Assembly: GCA_001599755.1 (NCBI GenBank)
Contig: BCHX01000009.1
Location: 1 to 64,000 of the forward strand
Source: Gliomastix tumulicola
Lineage: Eukaryota > Ascomycota > Sordariomycetes > Hypocreales > Bionectriaceae
Direction: 5' to 3'
Length of the DNA: 64,000 bases
Below, piece after piece: positions 54,588-64,000 of the stretch; the first letter of the stretch is position 1, and the number at the start of each line of letters is the position of its first letter. The notes beneath the pieces are model-generated. The model did not search any database. It saw only the letters and a program-made list of their open reading frames with translations, and had not been told where the DNA came from. A program made the translations under genes and the position numbers.

Positions 54588-56474
54588 ATGGAAGACAACA
54601 AGTCAGGCGGCCGAGGAGGCCGTGGTGGCAAAGGCCGCAACTTTCGGAGCCAGAATCGAAGACAGCCGCGCGGCGATGCACCAGCAGATGACGGCGCTTC
54701 GCCTCACCTCGATCCCTCGTCCGACAACAGAGGCAAGCGTCGTCGCGGCGGACGGGGCCGGGGAGATTCTGGTGCCTCTCACCCGAGATCGCACGCACGC
54801 GCCGGCCAGCAGGATGCTGACGAAGCCGCCGACACCCTGCGGCATAAGAAGACGGCATCGGGCGATGGCGGCGACATCCCGTCGCCAGTTGATCCCGGCC
54901 AGCCTCCTCTCACGGAGCCTGTGCCCCAGGACACGCTGCGCTTTGGTGATCTGCTCGGGTCGACGGCTGTTGATCCCATCATTGTCCAGACTATCACCGA
55001 GGACCTCAAGTTCGACCACATGATGCCCGTCCAGGCGGCCACCCTGCACGAGCTCCTCCCACCCAAGCGCAGCGACTGCCTCGTCCAGGCCAAGACGGGC
55101 ACCGGCAAGACCGTCGCGTTCCTTCTCCCCGCGCTCCAGACCCTGATTCAGCGCAGTCTTGGCTCAGCTGCGGACGGTGGCGGCAGCCGAGTCTCGCTCC
55201 TCGTCATCTCCCCCACGCGAGAGCTCGCCCTCCAGATCGCCAAGGAGGCCAACAATCTTCTCCAGCGTATGCGCAAGTTCCGCGTCTGCGTCGCCATCGG
55301 TGGCACCAACAAGGACCAGGAGGAGAGGAAGATCCGTGCCGGGTGCGATGTCCTGATTGCCACTCCCGGCCGGCTGCTTGACCACATGTCCAACGAAGAG
55401 ATCTTGTACACCTTCCGGGCGCTAGACACTCTTGTTCTCGATGAGGCAGACCGTTTACTCGACATGGGCTTCAAGAGGGATCTGACTGAGATTGTCCACA
55501 AGCTGCCTAACAAGGAGAAGACCAACCGCCAGGGCATGCTCTTCTCCGCGACAATTGCACCCCACGTCACGCAGGTCGCCAACCTCGTCCTTTCGCCGGG
55601 CTACAAGTTCATCTCGACCATCCCCGAGGGCGAGGCGAACACGCACCAGCGTGTGCCACAGACCCTTCTCAAGGTCGACCGGTTCTCCGATGTGACGGCG
55701 GCCTTGGTTGACGCCATCCGCGCAGAGATGCCGCGCCACCCTGGTGCCTTCAAAGCCATCATCTTCGCCCCAACGGCCGCCCTCGCAGATCTCTACAGCC
55801 ACGTCCTGTCACGTGTCTCTAGCGGTCTACCGCCCGTCCTCACGCTGCACAGCCGCATGTCCCAGACCAAACGCACCAAGATCACCAACGACTATCGCGA
55901 TGGCTCCACGGCCATTCTTTGCGCTACGGATGTCATTGCCCGCGGTATGGACTTCCCCGGCGTGACCACCGTCTTCCAGGTGGGCATCCCGTCTGATAAG
56001 GAGAGCTATATCCACCGTCTCGGCCGCACAGCGCGTGCCGGCGCTGAGGGTCGCGGCATCTTCATCGTCAGCGAGGGCGAGATGTGGTTCCCAAGGTTCA
56101 CCCTCAAGGACATCAACTTCATCGACCCCGAACCTACCATGTTGGCAAAGCCGACCACGGCTGCCGAGGTCCAGGCTATCGTCACCAAGATGGAGGACGA
56201 GGAGAAGGCCAAGGTCTACCAAGCATGGCTGGGCTACTACAAGAACCACATGAAGCCGATGAAATGGGACAAGGAGCAGCTTGTCCAGCAGGGCAACATC
56301 TATGCGAAGGACGGTCTGGGCGCCGCCGAGACGCCGTCCATCGCCAAGTCGACCGTGTCCAAGATGGGACTCAAGGGTACGAGGGGGCTTGTCGTCGTGC
56401 CTGATCCGCAGCGGCATTCTGGCCAGCGCCGAGGAGGCGGCGGCGGGCGAACCCCAAGGGGAAAGAGTGGCTGA
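54588..56474 (+). CDS. DEAD-box RNA helicase, Mss116-like
   Basis: ATP-dependent RNA unwinding enzyme, single exon, 628 aa. A basic RGG-like N-terminus (SGGRGGRGGKGRNFRSQNRR) precedes the core. All motifs are present in order: Q-motif region (FDHMMPVQAATL), AKTGTGKT (I), PTREL (Ia), ATPGR (Ib), DEAD (II), SAT (III), ATDVIARGMDFP (V) and HRLGRTARAG (VI). The C-terminal KMGLKGTRGL and the Arg/Gly-rich end fit the Mss116/DDX18-like branch used in mitochondrial intron splicing. From this ATG there is no obvious mitochondrial presequence, and I see no clear upstream exon, so location is uncertain. Confidence 0.92.
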   Translation: MEDNKSGGRGGRGGKGRNFRSQNRRQPRGDAPADDGASPHLDPSSDNRGKRRRGGRGRGDSGASHPRSHARAGQQDADEAADTLRHKKTASGDGGDIPSPVDPGQPPLTEPVPQDTLRFGDLLGSTAVDPIIVQTITEDLKFDHMMPVQAATLHELLPPKRSDCLVQAKTGTGKTVAFLLPALQTLIQRSLGSAADGGGSRVSLLVISPTRELALQIAKEANNLLQRMRKFRVCVAIGGTNKDQEERKIRAGCDVLIATPGRLLDHMSNEEILYTFRALDTLVLDEADRLLDMGFKRDLTEIVHKLPNKEKTNRQGMLFSATIAPHVTQVANLVLSPGYKFISTIPEGEANTHQRVPQTLLKVDRFSDVTAALVDAIRAEMPRHPGAFKAIIFAPTAALADLYSHVLSRVSSGLPPVLTLHSRMSQTKRTKITNDYRDGSTAILCATDVIARGMDFPGVTTVFQVGIPSDKESYIHRLGRTARAGAEGRGIFIVSEGEMWFPRFTLKDINFIDPEPTMLAKPTTAAEVQAIVTKMEDEEKAKVYQAWLGYYKNHMKPMKWDKEQLVQQGNIYAKDGLGAAETPSIAKSTVSKMGLKGTRGLVVVPDPQRHSGQRRGGGGGRTPRGKSG

Positions 56475-57440
56475 GGAGTGTACGGATAATATTCGGTCTT
56501 GATGAACTCGTTTCTTATTTCGATTGTCCGGCGTTAGGGATCTTACGAAGGCATGGGACACTCAGTTAATGTATCATGTTGCTCGTTGATAGACAAGTCC
56601 GCGATAGATTCATAGACACCATTGCAAGTTTGGAAGAGAGCTGCGTAAGCTAGAAAGATTATCGAGCGCCGGGCTCCTAATTTTATTGCGGACATGGTCC
56701 AATTTCGAGGTTTATGTCGGGATCTCTCTGTCAATCCAAGTATTATGTAGAGTCGTGCAGTCGGTGCATCAGTCCCGGGGCATCATCTGGTCCTGATTAT
56801 GTCAGCAATTGGAGGCACCCAAGCTTTGGACTCTAAAGCGAGACACAACAACAAACTCCAAGGCGCGAACAACAAACCTCCCAACTGCACTATCGACGGA
56901 CATACACGATGCCTCATTTCTTATTTCAATATCCCGACCGCCACAACGCAATGGCTCCCCAGGAGACAGGCTTCCCGGCGATAAAGCCATGCAGGAACGC
57001 CAATGATTGGCGCCACGGCCAATAGTCTTGGCAGCGCAGCCAAAATTGGCCCCCTCAGCTCTCGTTTGCGCATCAGGGGTTGCAGTAGCGTCTGTCAGCC
57101 AAACAGAGCGCCAGCGACACGCACGATTATGGCAGCTCGATAGACCGTGGAGTCCAGACCGGCCTCCAGCCCTTCCTCGTCCCCTCAGCCGCTCAGCTTT
57201 TCTTCTTCCTCTCTTTATCTCGGCGCGGTTCGCCAGTCTCTCGTTTTCCCTGCTTCTAATTGCGTTTCCCCCGACCGCTGCATCAGCCCCTGTGCGACCG
57301 ACCGAACGAACGCCTCGATGCGATAATAATAATCTTTCCGAGTTCCGTTCGCGCTCCCTTCCGGGGCTTCTTGGCCCCTTTCGCTCGCTTCAATCCGACG
57401 ATACGGACGATTCCTCTCGCTGCGTTCAACCGTCGCCGAC
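56475..57440. other. Intergenic region, no gene seen
   Basis: It contains the helicase 3' end and, from about 57150, a CT-rich stretch that is probably the leader of the GH128 gene. Confidence 0.5.
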
Positions 57441-58468
57441 ATGACTCTCTTCCGTCTGCTTTCCGTGGCCAGTGTGGCCCTGGCCGCGAAGACCTCCGAT
57501 AAGCGCGGCCTCGTCTTCGTCCCGAACGAGAAACACCCCGAGGACAACAAGATCTGGGTGCAGGACAACTCCTCCCTCACCTGGTACTACAACTACGGCA
57601 GCCTCCCCTCGCCGGCCTTCTCGGACCTCTCGCAGGACGACTTCGAGTTCGTCCCCATGATGTGGGGTGTCGACGCCAACAACCCCTCGGACGACACCTT
57701 CCTCAACGACGTCAAGGACCTCATCGACGGCGGCCGCAACATCACGCACGTCCTCGGCTTCAACGAGCCCGACGCGCCCTTCTCCTGGGGCGGCAGCGAC
57801 GTCCTGCCCGAGGTCGCGGCCAAGGCGTGGGTCGCCAACTTCGAGCCGCTGGGCGAGCTGGGCGTCAAGCTGGGCCTGCCGGGCACCACGGGCGGATGGG
57901 GCAGCCTGCCGTGGCTGCGGCAGTTTCTGGGGAACTGCAGTGAGCTGGTGAGCACGGGCAGCAGCGAGAAGAACTGCACGTGGGACTTTGTGCCCGTGCA
58001 CTGGTATGATAACTTTGAGGGGCTTGCCTCCCACATTGGCGAGCGTAGAGCTGAGTACGTTCCATGTTCCCATGTTCACACGAAATAGGCTGAGCATATA
58101 TACTGACATGAAGTGCACACAGATGGCCCGGCGTCGAAGTCTGGGTAACCGAATACGCCTACGCGAATCGCGATCTCCAGCCCACGCAGGAGTTCTTCAA
58201 CCAGACGCTCGACTACTTCGACAAGGAGGACTTCCTCGGACGCTACACATACTTCGGCTCGTTCCGGTCCGATGTGTCGAACGTGGGCCCCAATGCCCCG
58301 TTCCTGAACAACGACGGCGACCTCACGGACATTGGCGCGTGGTACCTGGGCTTTGATGCTACGGGCGTCGACCCCCAGAGTGGTGATGCCGCCAGGCCTT
58401 CTGCGAGGGGACCGGTCCTGGCTGCTGTTGCTGGCTTGGCTGGCGCTGTGCTGATGGGCTTGATTTAG
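57441..58468 (+). CDS. GPI-anchored glycoside hydrolase family 128 protein (Asl1-like beta-1,3-glucanase)
   Basis: Cell-wall glucan-acting enzyme. Two exons, 57441-58054 and 58123-58468, give 319 aa. The intron has GTACGT and CACAG. A signal peptide (MTLFRLLSVASVALAA) is followed by a KR site. The barrel starts RGLVFVPNEK and has WYYNYG. The acid/base is E109 in VLGFNEPD, and the nucleophile is E215 in WVTEYAYA, both intact as in the GH128 catalytic core. The C-terminus has a small-residue site (SGDAARPS) and a hydrophobic tail (VLAAVAGLAGAVLMGLI), as needed for a GPI anchor. Length is normal for the family. Confidence 0.92.
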
Positions 58469-59663
58469 ACTTTTGGATACTTGCTTATGGACTGGATTTG
58501 GATATGGTTACGTTGATACGGGAGCACATAGACGATGTCTTTTGGATTTTGATTGGACACGTAAGACTTTTGGTATAGACATTAATGTTTAGGAATGCTC
58601 CGCCTGCTCTTTTGATATCAAACCATACCAACAAGGACCATGACATTCCGAAGAGCGAACCACAGACCTGGGCACATGCTCGAGAGAAGAGTCTGGTATG
58701 GTCTGTCGTCGGGGCATACCAGGTCAAGGGGGTTCCCCGCGTCGGCGTCCTCGGGGAGTCTCTCGTTGCATCGGCGTTCTCCCCCCATCACACAGAGCCC
58801 TGTTCATCGGTCACTCGCATGCGAGTGGTGGTCATGAGATGCTTCAGGGTGAGAGAGTGGAGGAGAGAGAGCATTGACGAGGGGCTTGGCTAAAAGGTCT
58901 TGCCTCTTGTAGTATCCTGGCCACAGACCCTGTCATCCCAGACTTCGTCGGCCTCTTCTCGTCTATCCCTACATCCCGACGTAGGACGATGTGATATAGC
59001 CCGTCCGTTACCCCAGATCGGAGAGTGCGGAGTACTGTCGGCATTCAAGGGACGAGCAGACGAGAGCTCCCCTCCGTGTTAAAGGTACCTCGTCGTAATA
59101 CGCTCTATGCCCCTAAAGTAAAGTACTCCTCCATTATAGCGCCGGCTCCCACACAAGTCGGCAAGAGCTAGCCGGATGAAGCCGCCATTGGCCGCCATTA
59201 AGGAAGGAAGCTTCAAGGGAGACTCCAATTTTCTCCTCCTTCCCAACAATTGAGTTTCGCTGATAGCACCTTCCGCCAACTTGTAGCTGCTCTTTCCCGA
59301 CTAGAGCCCTGACGCAAGCAGCTGAGGCAGGAGCAGCTTGTGCATTGCGACTGCCTGACGTGGTGCCTCTCAGTGATCGACCTCGCCGAGTCAGAACTTG
59401 ACCATCAGCATCACTGATGCAGCTTCAGCAAGCAAGACCAGCAAAACAACGACCAGTCAAGCTCTGCAGCGAGCTCCAGCGCCTCACCCAGTTGCACCCC
59501 TGAGCCCTGCCAGCTTACGTACGGGCCGTGCGTAACCTATAGCAAATCTGCCCCTCGCCCCAAGAACCCTCCCTGTCGGGTCTCTTCCCTCCCCTTTCCC
59601 ACTCACTTCCCACCTTTATTCCCTTCCCACCAGATCTGGCTTCCGCCCCCTGCTCCATCTGCG
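58469..59663. other. Intergenic region, no gene seen
   Basis: None of the short frames here shows family resemblance. The right part is the promoter of the carbonic anhydrase gene. Confidence 0.5.
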
Positions 59664-60215
59664 TTGCATTGGCAGTCGCAGTTGCGTTTGTTTGCTGTGT
59701 CAGAGCGCCCAACAACTCGACAGATCCTATCTGCTCGGCGTCTTAGGGCCCATTGGCACATTTCCGAGCTGTCTCACCCACCGAGGCGTGCAGCTGGAAC
59801 TTATCGAGTCCCGTTACGCGAAGGGGAGAAAAGCAGAAAAAAAATGCGGCCCTCCGTGCGCATGCCGGCAGAGATGGCAGTGCCCCTCAGCCAATGCTAC
59901 TTTGGTGCAGCTGCACTAAGACAGACTCGGCACCATCTACATATATTGCGATCTTTTCCCTCCTCCACGGCGACATCCCACTCCTGCTCTTATCATTCTC
60001 ATTCTGGCTCATTATCCTCCTGTAAACATTCTTTCTCTCCGTCGAGTACTCATACAGCTTCGCCCATCTTATACTCTTCAATTCGGCCCTCCCATCCTCT
60101 GAGAAGCTCCTCTTCTTCTACCCCTCCTCAACGTCAGTCCCGATACTGCTCCAGCAGCTCCAAGCACCCCCCAACAAAAGCTCCCACCAAAGCCACCCGC
60201 AGCTGGCGCGACGTC

Positions 60216-60884
60216 ATGGCTTCCTCCAACTCCGTTACCAAGTACCTCCAGGAGACGCACGACAAGATCTTCGAGAACAACCGCAAGTGGGCTCAGGCCA
60301 AGGCCACCAATGACCCGGGCTACTTCGCGCGGCTCTCCGAGGGCCAGACGCCCGAGTACCTCTGGATCGGCTGCAGCGACTCGCGCATCCCCGCTGAGCA
60401 GATCACGGGCCTCGAGCCCGGCGAGACGTTCGTCCACCGCAACATCGCCAACCTCGTCGTCAACACGGACCTCAACGTCATGAGCGTCATCAACTACGCC
60501 GTCCGCCACCTGGGCGTCAAGCACATCGTCGTCTGCGGCCACTACGGCTGCGGCGGCGTCAAGGCCGCCATGACCCCCAAGGACCTCGGCCTGCTCAACC
60601 CCTGGCTGCGCAACATCCGCGACGTCTACCGCCTGCACGAGGAAGAGCTCGACGCCATCGCCGACGAGAACGAGCGCTACAACCGCCTCGTCGAGCTCAA
60701 CGTCGTCGAGCAGTGCCGCAACATCATCAAGACGGCCGCCGTCCAGCAGTCGTACGCCAAGAACGAGTTCCCCGTCGTCCACGGATGGGTCTTCAACTTC
60801 CACGACGGCCTGCTCAAGGACCTCAAGATTGACTTCGAGGCCATGCTGGCTAAGATCCAGAAGCTTTACAACCTTACGGAATAA
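60216..60884 (+). CDS. Beta-carbonic anhydrase (Nce103-like)
   Basis: Zinc enzyme that interconverts CO2 and bicarbonate. From ATG 60216 it is 222 aa (MASSNSVTKYLQETHDKIFE), the usual length of cytosolic fungal forms. Zinc ligands C53 (IGCSDSR), H109 and C112 (CGHYGCGG) and the D55/R57 pair are present. The same frame is open without a stop back to 59664, adding 184 codons, with Mets at 59664 and 59844 (MRPSVRM). This extension is rich in Ser/Arg/His and poor in acids, like a mitochondrial presequence, so a longer isoform may exist. A single gene could therefore supply cytosol and mitochondria through two starts. Confidence 0.93.
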   Translation: MASSNSVTKYLQETHDKIFENNRKWAQAKATNDPGYFARLSEGQTPEYLWIGCSDSRIPAEQITGLEPGETFVHRNIANLVVNTDLNVMSVINYAVRHLGVKHIVVCGHYGCGGVKAAMTPKDLGLLNPWLRNIRDVYRLHEEELDAIADENERYNRLVELNVVEQCRNIIKTAAVQQSYAKNEFPVVHGWVFNFHDGLLKDLKIDFEAMLAKIQKLYNLTE

Positions 60885-63800
60885 GGAGGCATGGCATGGC
60901 ATGGCACACACAGCATGTGTAACGCAATATTTGGTGATGATTTTCTGTTATACTGCTTCTTGTTTCTGGAGATTGATGGGCGGGCGTTGCTTTCGGATAC
61001 GGACCTGAGTAGGGAGGGTCGGTTTATTGTGATACACTGGAACCTAAGTAGGCAGTTGAATTGGATTGTCGTCCTCGAGGCGGTCTCTGCTGTTGCAAAT
61101 CTTGGCAGATCCCTTGGTGTACGTTATGGACAGAGGAAGAGCTTCCATGCTGCCTTCCCTACAGACAGTATTACTATGCCGTCCATTCACACCCCCTTTG
61201 TTCCACCTCAAGTCGGCGAATATGCTTCAACCCAACACGCCGTCGTGATGTGCCATCCGGGTTGGTTGGTGTCCCGAAAATAGTGGCTACCCTGCATCAA
61301 ATTCGCTTTCCCACTCTTTTAACCCCTCAAGCTCGGCTTGTGGTTCCCCGGTAATCACTGAGATCTTGTTTCCGAGGATCTGAGTCTTCTAATCCGGGAA
61401 TTTTTCATCATAATGCCGACTTTTATCGGCTGTTGGTGGCATGGAATCCCCTGCTAATGGTTTGTCCCGTCTAAGGCTCTGTTGGGAGAAGGGGATGACT
61501 TGGTGCACGGGAGATCAGACCTTCCACAACGAGCACCTGACTTACTGATGTATATAGCCTGATACCAGCTGGCCCTTACCTTGAGCTACAGTTTAATAGA
61601 ATCTTATTCTTGCACATTCATTACCATAGACCATCTGGCAAAAATTCTATCGCACGTCTTGCACCAAACCGAGCCCTGAGAGACAGACCTTCGGAGAAAT
61701 CCGAATAGTGGAGACACTTCGGGCCAAGAGTCAGCTGACCAGAACTCTGAGGTTTAGCACGTGACTCATTCTTGGCATGACCCGCTTTTATGTCCTGAAA
61801 TGTGGAGGCGATGTCGGACTGGTCTTGGCAGTAAGTTCGAAGCTCTCGCCAGTGATTCTCGCCTCGTTCAATTGGATCTACGGAGATAGAAAATTTGGCA
61901 AAAAAACTGAGTTTGCGGAGCATTTACTGAATATGGAATGCGAAGAAACATGTGAGATTGCGGGGGAGTCGTGGTGCTGATCCGAAGAGCTGACGCGTAA
62001 AAACTGTGCAACATGTGCAGCGCCCAGCAACGATGCGCTGTCCTTCTTGTCTCAGACGCATGCACGGCGACGTTTTTGTGCCGAGATGTGCCTGTCCAAC
62101 GGTGCTGGGACATTCGTTGCCAAGCAAAGATGCCCAACAGAGAGACTCATCACCCCCTGGACACTGCATTCGCTCTAATGCAGGCCGCCGAAGTTCGGCG
62201 ATGGTCACGAGACTGTCAGGCACGGGCACAGGGGATGATGTCGTACGAGGGGTCGGCGCTGGGAGGAAAGAGCGAGAGCGAGGATGGAGCGAGTGTTCGG
62301 CGCATTGAATCTTAAGTCATGAGATGTGCATGAAAACCCTCGCAATCTGATGCCAGTGGCGAAGTTGCTAGTCAGGTTGAGGCTCATGAGAATGTTGATA
62401 TTGAACGCGAGACCTCGGTCAGATCTTGGCGTTTTTCTCGAAAGGGGTTAGATCGTGGTGTGCAGGCCGGCAGGTCTCATCCCAAAAGCCACACAGGAAG
62501 GCGTGCTGGGATTTGCATTTTGGGTGGCGTGCTTAGCGTGGACAGGTGGTAGGATAGACTTCAGACGAGATAAGCATAAAAGGGAAATCAAAACAAGGAT
62601 TGGGCCGATTATCTCTCTGGAGAACGATGAATGCACCCTCATTGTTGCTGGGTGTGGTGGCATCAGCAGCGAACTGGAGGGGAAAACAGCCATGTCCCTT
62701 GCTGGGGATCGAGATCCTGTTGACAGGCTCCTGACAGGAAAATTGGGGGGGAAAAAGAAATCCAGGGACGCAGAATCGAGCAAGCACGCCGTAGAGAGCA
62801 GAAGCGAGCTGCTCGCCAAGGCGCTGTGCGCCGTGTCTCTTGGCAGAGTGGACAATTCCAACAAAATATCATGCCATAAAGTTAACCAGGCGGGAAACAC
62901 TGCTACTCAGATCACCGACGCCCGTTATATGTGCGACATCTGCCGACGAGGGGGAAACAATCGGCCATGGCGAGAAGTGACTCCTCCCTTCTCAGTCACG
63001 GCAGGGCCCGGGCAGTGAGCTGATTCGAACTGGTGACGGCGACGGCTTGCAGGAAGCCCACGGCTTGCAGGTCTCAGGTGATATCCCACTCCGTTCTCCT
63101 CCGTCCTTCCTCCTCCCAGGACGCTACCACAGCCCATTGTTTTTTATTGGGGCCGTGTCCGGACGTGTAGAACGGCGGTCGGCGAGGCAAGAGTGCAGGG
63201 CCGAGGAGAGGGAGAGAGACTGTCAGATCCGCACGCAGTGTCTTTCTTCTTCTGGTCACCTTTGTCTCTTGATGTGCGTGCGAATGTGGTGACCGGGGCG
63301 TGCGGCTTGGAAAGTCTACCTCTTGGCGGCATGCTTCGAGAAGCGATAGGCGGAACTTTGACACCCTCCAAGACGCGGTCCCTGCGGGTGGTGATACGCC
63401 CAACCCCGGTGCTTTTTGACTCCTTAGCCCACGCCTCGTTGTCCCCGGTGATGAGTTTAAGATTCTTGGCGTTTTGCGACTCCGGGGGGCGGAGGGGGAT
63501 GGGGACGAAGTGGTTGGGCGAAAACATGTCACCAGAGACAAGTGTTTTGGCTGACGGATGGCTTTCTCGTCAAGTACTTATACCCCCCCGACCCCCCCCG
63601 GACCTCTGACATGTGGCCGTTTGTTTTCATATCGTCCCAGACCAGTCACCATACAAAAGGAATATTATACTCAAGACCTTCGTTTGTCATTCACTTGGGG
63701 CAAACCGAAACCAGACCTACATCATCACCAACCTACCCGACTACCACCGCCACACAGTGAAGCTCTTCCACGACTTCACTTCCCCAATGCATACCATCGA

Positions 63801-63887
63801 TCGCTGATCCAGCCAACTCACTCCCATAGAGTGTCCGGGATTCAACAAAACAAAACAAAAGGAAAAAAAAAAGGACCATCATTCACC
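60885..63887. other. 3-kb intergenic region, no supported gene
   Basis: None of the frames, including one of 187 codons at 62455-63018 that lacks an early ATG, resembles a known family. The last 300 bases are the leader of the P-type ATPase gene, with an A-rich stretch just before its ATG. Confidence 0.5.
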
Positions 63888-64000
63888 ATGACGGCCGAGT
63901 TCCCCAGACACCCATTCCTCCTGTCCGTGGCCGAGACGGCCGAGGCCCTGGGCACGGACATCGACAAGGGCCTCACGAGCCTGCAGGTCGCGGAGCTGCA
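63888..64000 (+). CDS. ENA-like cation P-type ATPase, first 37 codons
   Basis: The ATG at 63888 opens MTAEFPRHPFLLSVAETAEA then LGTDIDKGLTSLQVAEL, and the frame leaves the window. HPF...L...LGTD...GLTS..V..L is the start of the cation-ATPase N-terminal domain, in the style of fungal ENA-type Na+/K+ pumps (IID). A Ca2+-ATPase is a less likely reading. The catalytic parts are outside. Confidence 0.65.
   Translation, partial: MTAEFPRHPFLLSVAETAEALGTDIDKGLTSLQVAEL

Noticed and set aside
60078..60911. 277-codon reverse frame opposite the carbonic anhydrase
   Set aside because: The plus strand carries a complete enzyme with zinc ligands. The reverse frame is a shadow rich in Val/Asp/Leu.
62455..63018. 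187-codon plus frame upstream of the last gene
   Set aside because: It lacks an early ATG and has no recognisable domain or family resemblance.
63005..63060. Possible reverse-strand tRNA around CAGTTCGAATC
   Set aside because: The T-arm stem does not pair, and no D-arm or anticodon arm could be fitted.
1..64000. CRISPR arrays, operons or ribosome-binding sites
   Set aside because: The window is eukaryotic. The repeats seen are microsatellites, transposon ends and dispersed blocks, not regularly spaced arrays.

Overview
The window is a piece of a filamentous ascomycete (Pezizomycotina) genome. Genes are interrupted by short 55-90 bp introns with GTRNGT donors and YAG acceptors. Several families are typical of moulds: a copper-fist regulator, a Medusa-like developmental regulator, a GH128 glucanase and degraded Tad-like LINEs. 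The housekeeping part has strong G/C third-position bias, which produces many long antisense shadow frames. I cannot name the species.

Positions 1-25.4 kb form an accessory, repeat-littered region dominated by metal-handling genes. In order: a ZIP metal transporter (-, cut by the window edge); a truncated multicopper oxidase copy broken by a Mutator-like element; a copper-fist transcription factor (-); a small CxxC/CxxC protein (+); a RING-H2 relic; a multi-pass membrane protein (+); an alpha/beta hydrolase (+); a CrpA-type Cu(I)-exporting P-type ATPase (-) divergent from an Atx1-like copper chaperone (+); a Fot1/pogo-like transposon relic with TA target duplications; a Ctr copper transporter (-); a small single-pass membrane ORF (+); and a nine-exon multicopper oxidase with a Met-rich insertion (-). 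Together these would cover copper sensing, uptake, cytosolic delivery, export and periplasm-like Cu(I) oxidation. The 9-mer TTTGTGCGG occurs ten times, always between 2.8 and 23.2 kb and in intergenic DNA, and six copies sit in a longer shared block of about 45 bp. I see none elsewhere in the window. This clustered copper system with a shared candidate cis-element is the main finding.

Positions 23.2-28.7 kb hold two decayed LINE copies around a dimeric alpha-beta-barrel protein gene and appear to close the accessory region. From 28.7 to 40.3 kb there is no convincing gene. The plus strand becomes increasingly pyrimidine-rich towards a Medusa-like regulator at 40.3-43.2 kb, so this DNA is probably its regulatory region and leader.

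From 46.5 kb onward the genes look like ordinary core genes: a SulP anion transporter with a STAS domain (-), a large secreted Gly/Ser-rich protein (-), a peroxisomal 3-ketoacyl-CoA thiolase with PTS2 (-), an Mss116-like DEAD-box helicase (+), a GPI-anchored GH128 protein (+), a beta-carbonic anhydrase with a possible longer isoform (+), and the first codons of an ENA-like cation P-type ATPase (+) cut by the right edge. I found no convincing tRNA, rRNA or CRISPR array.
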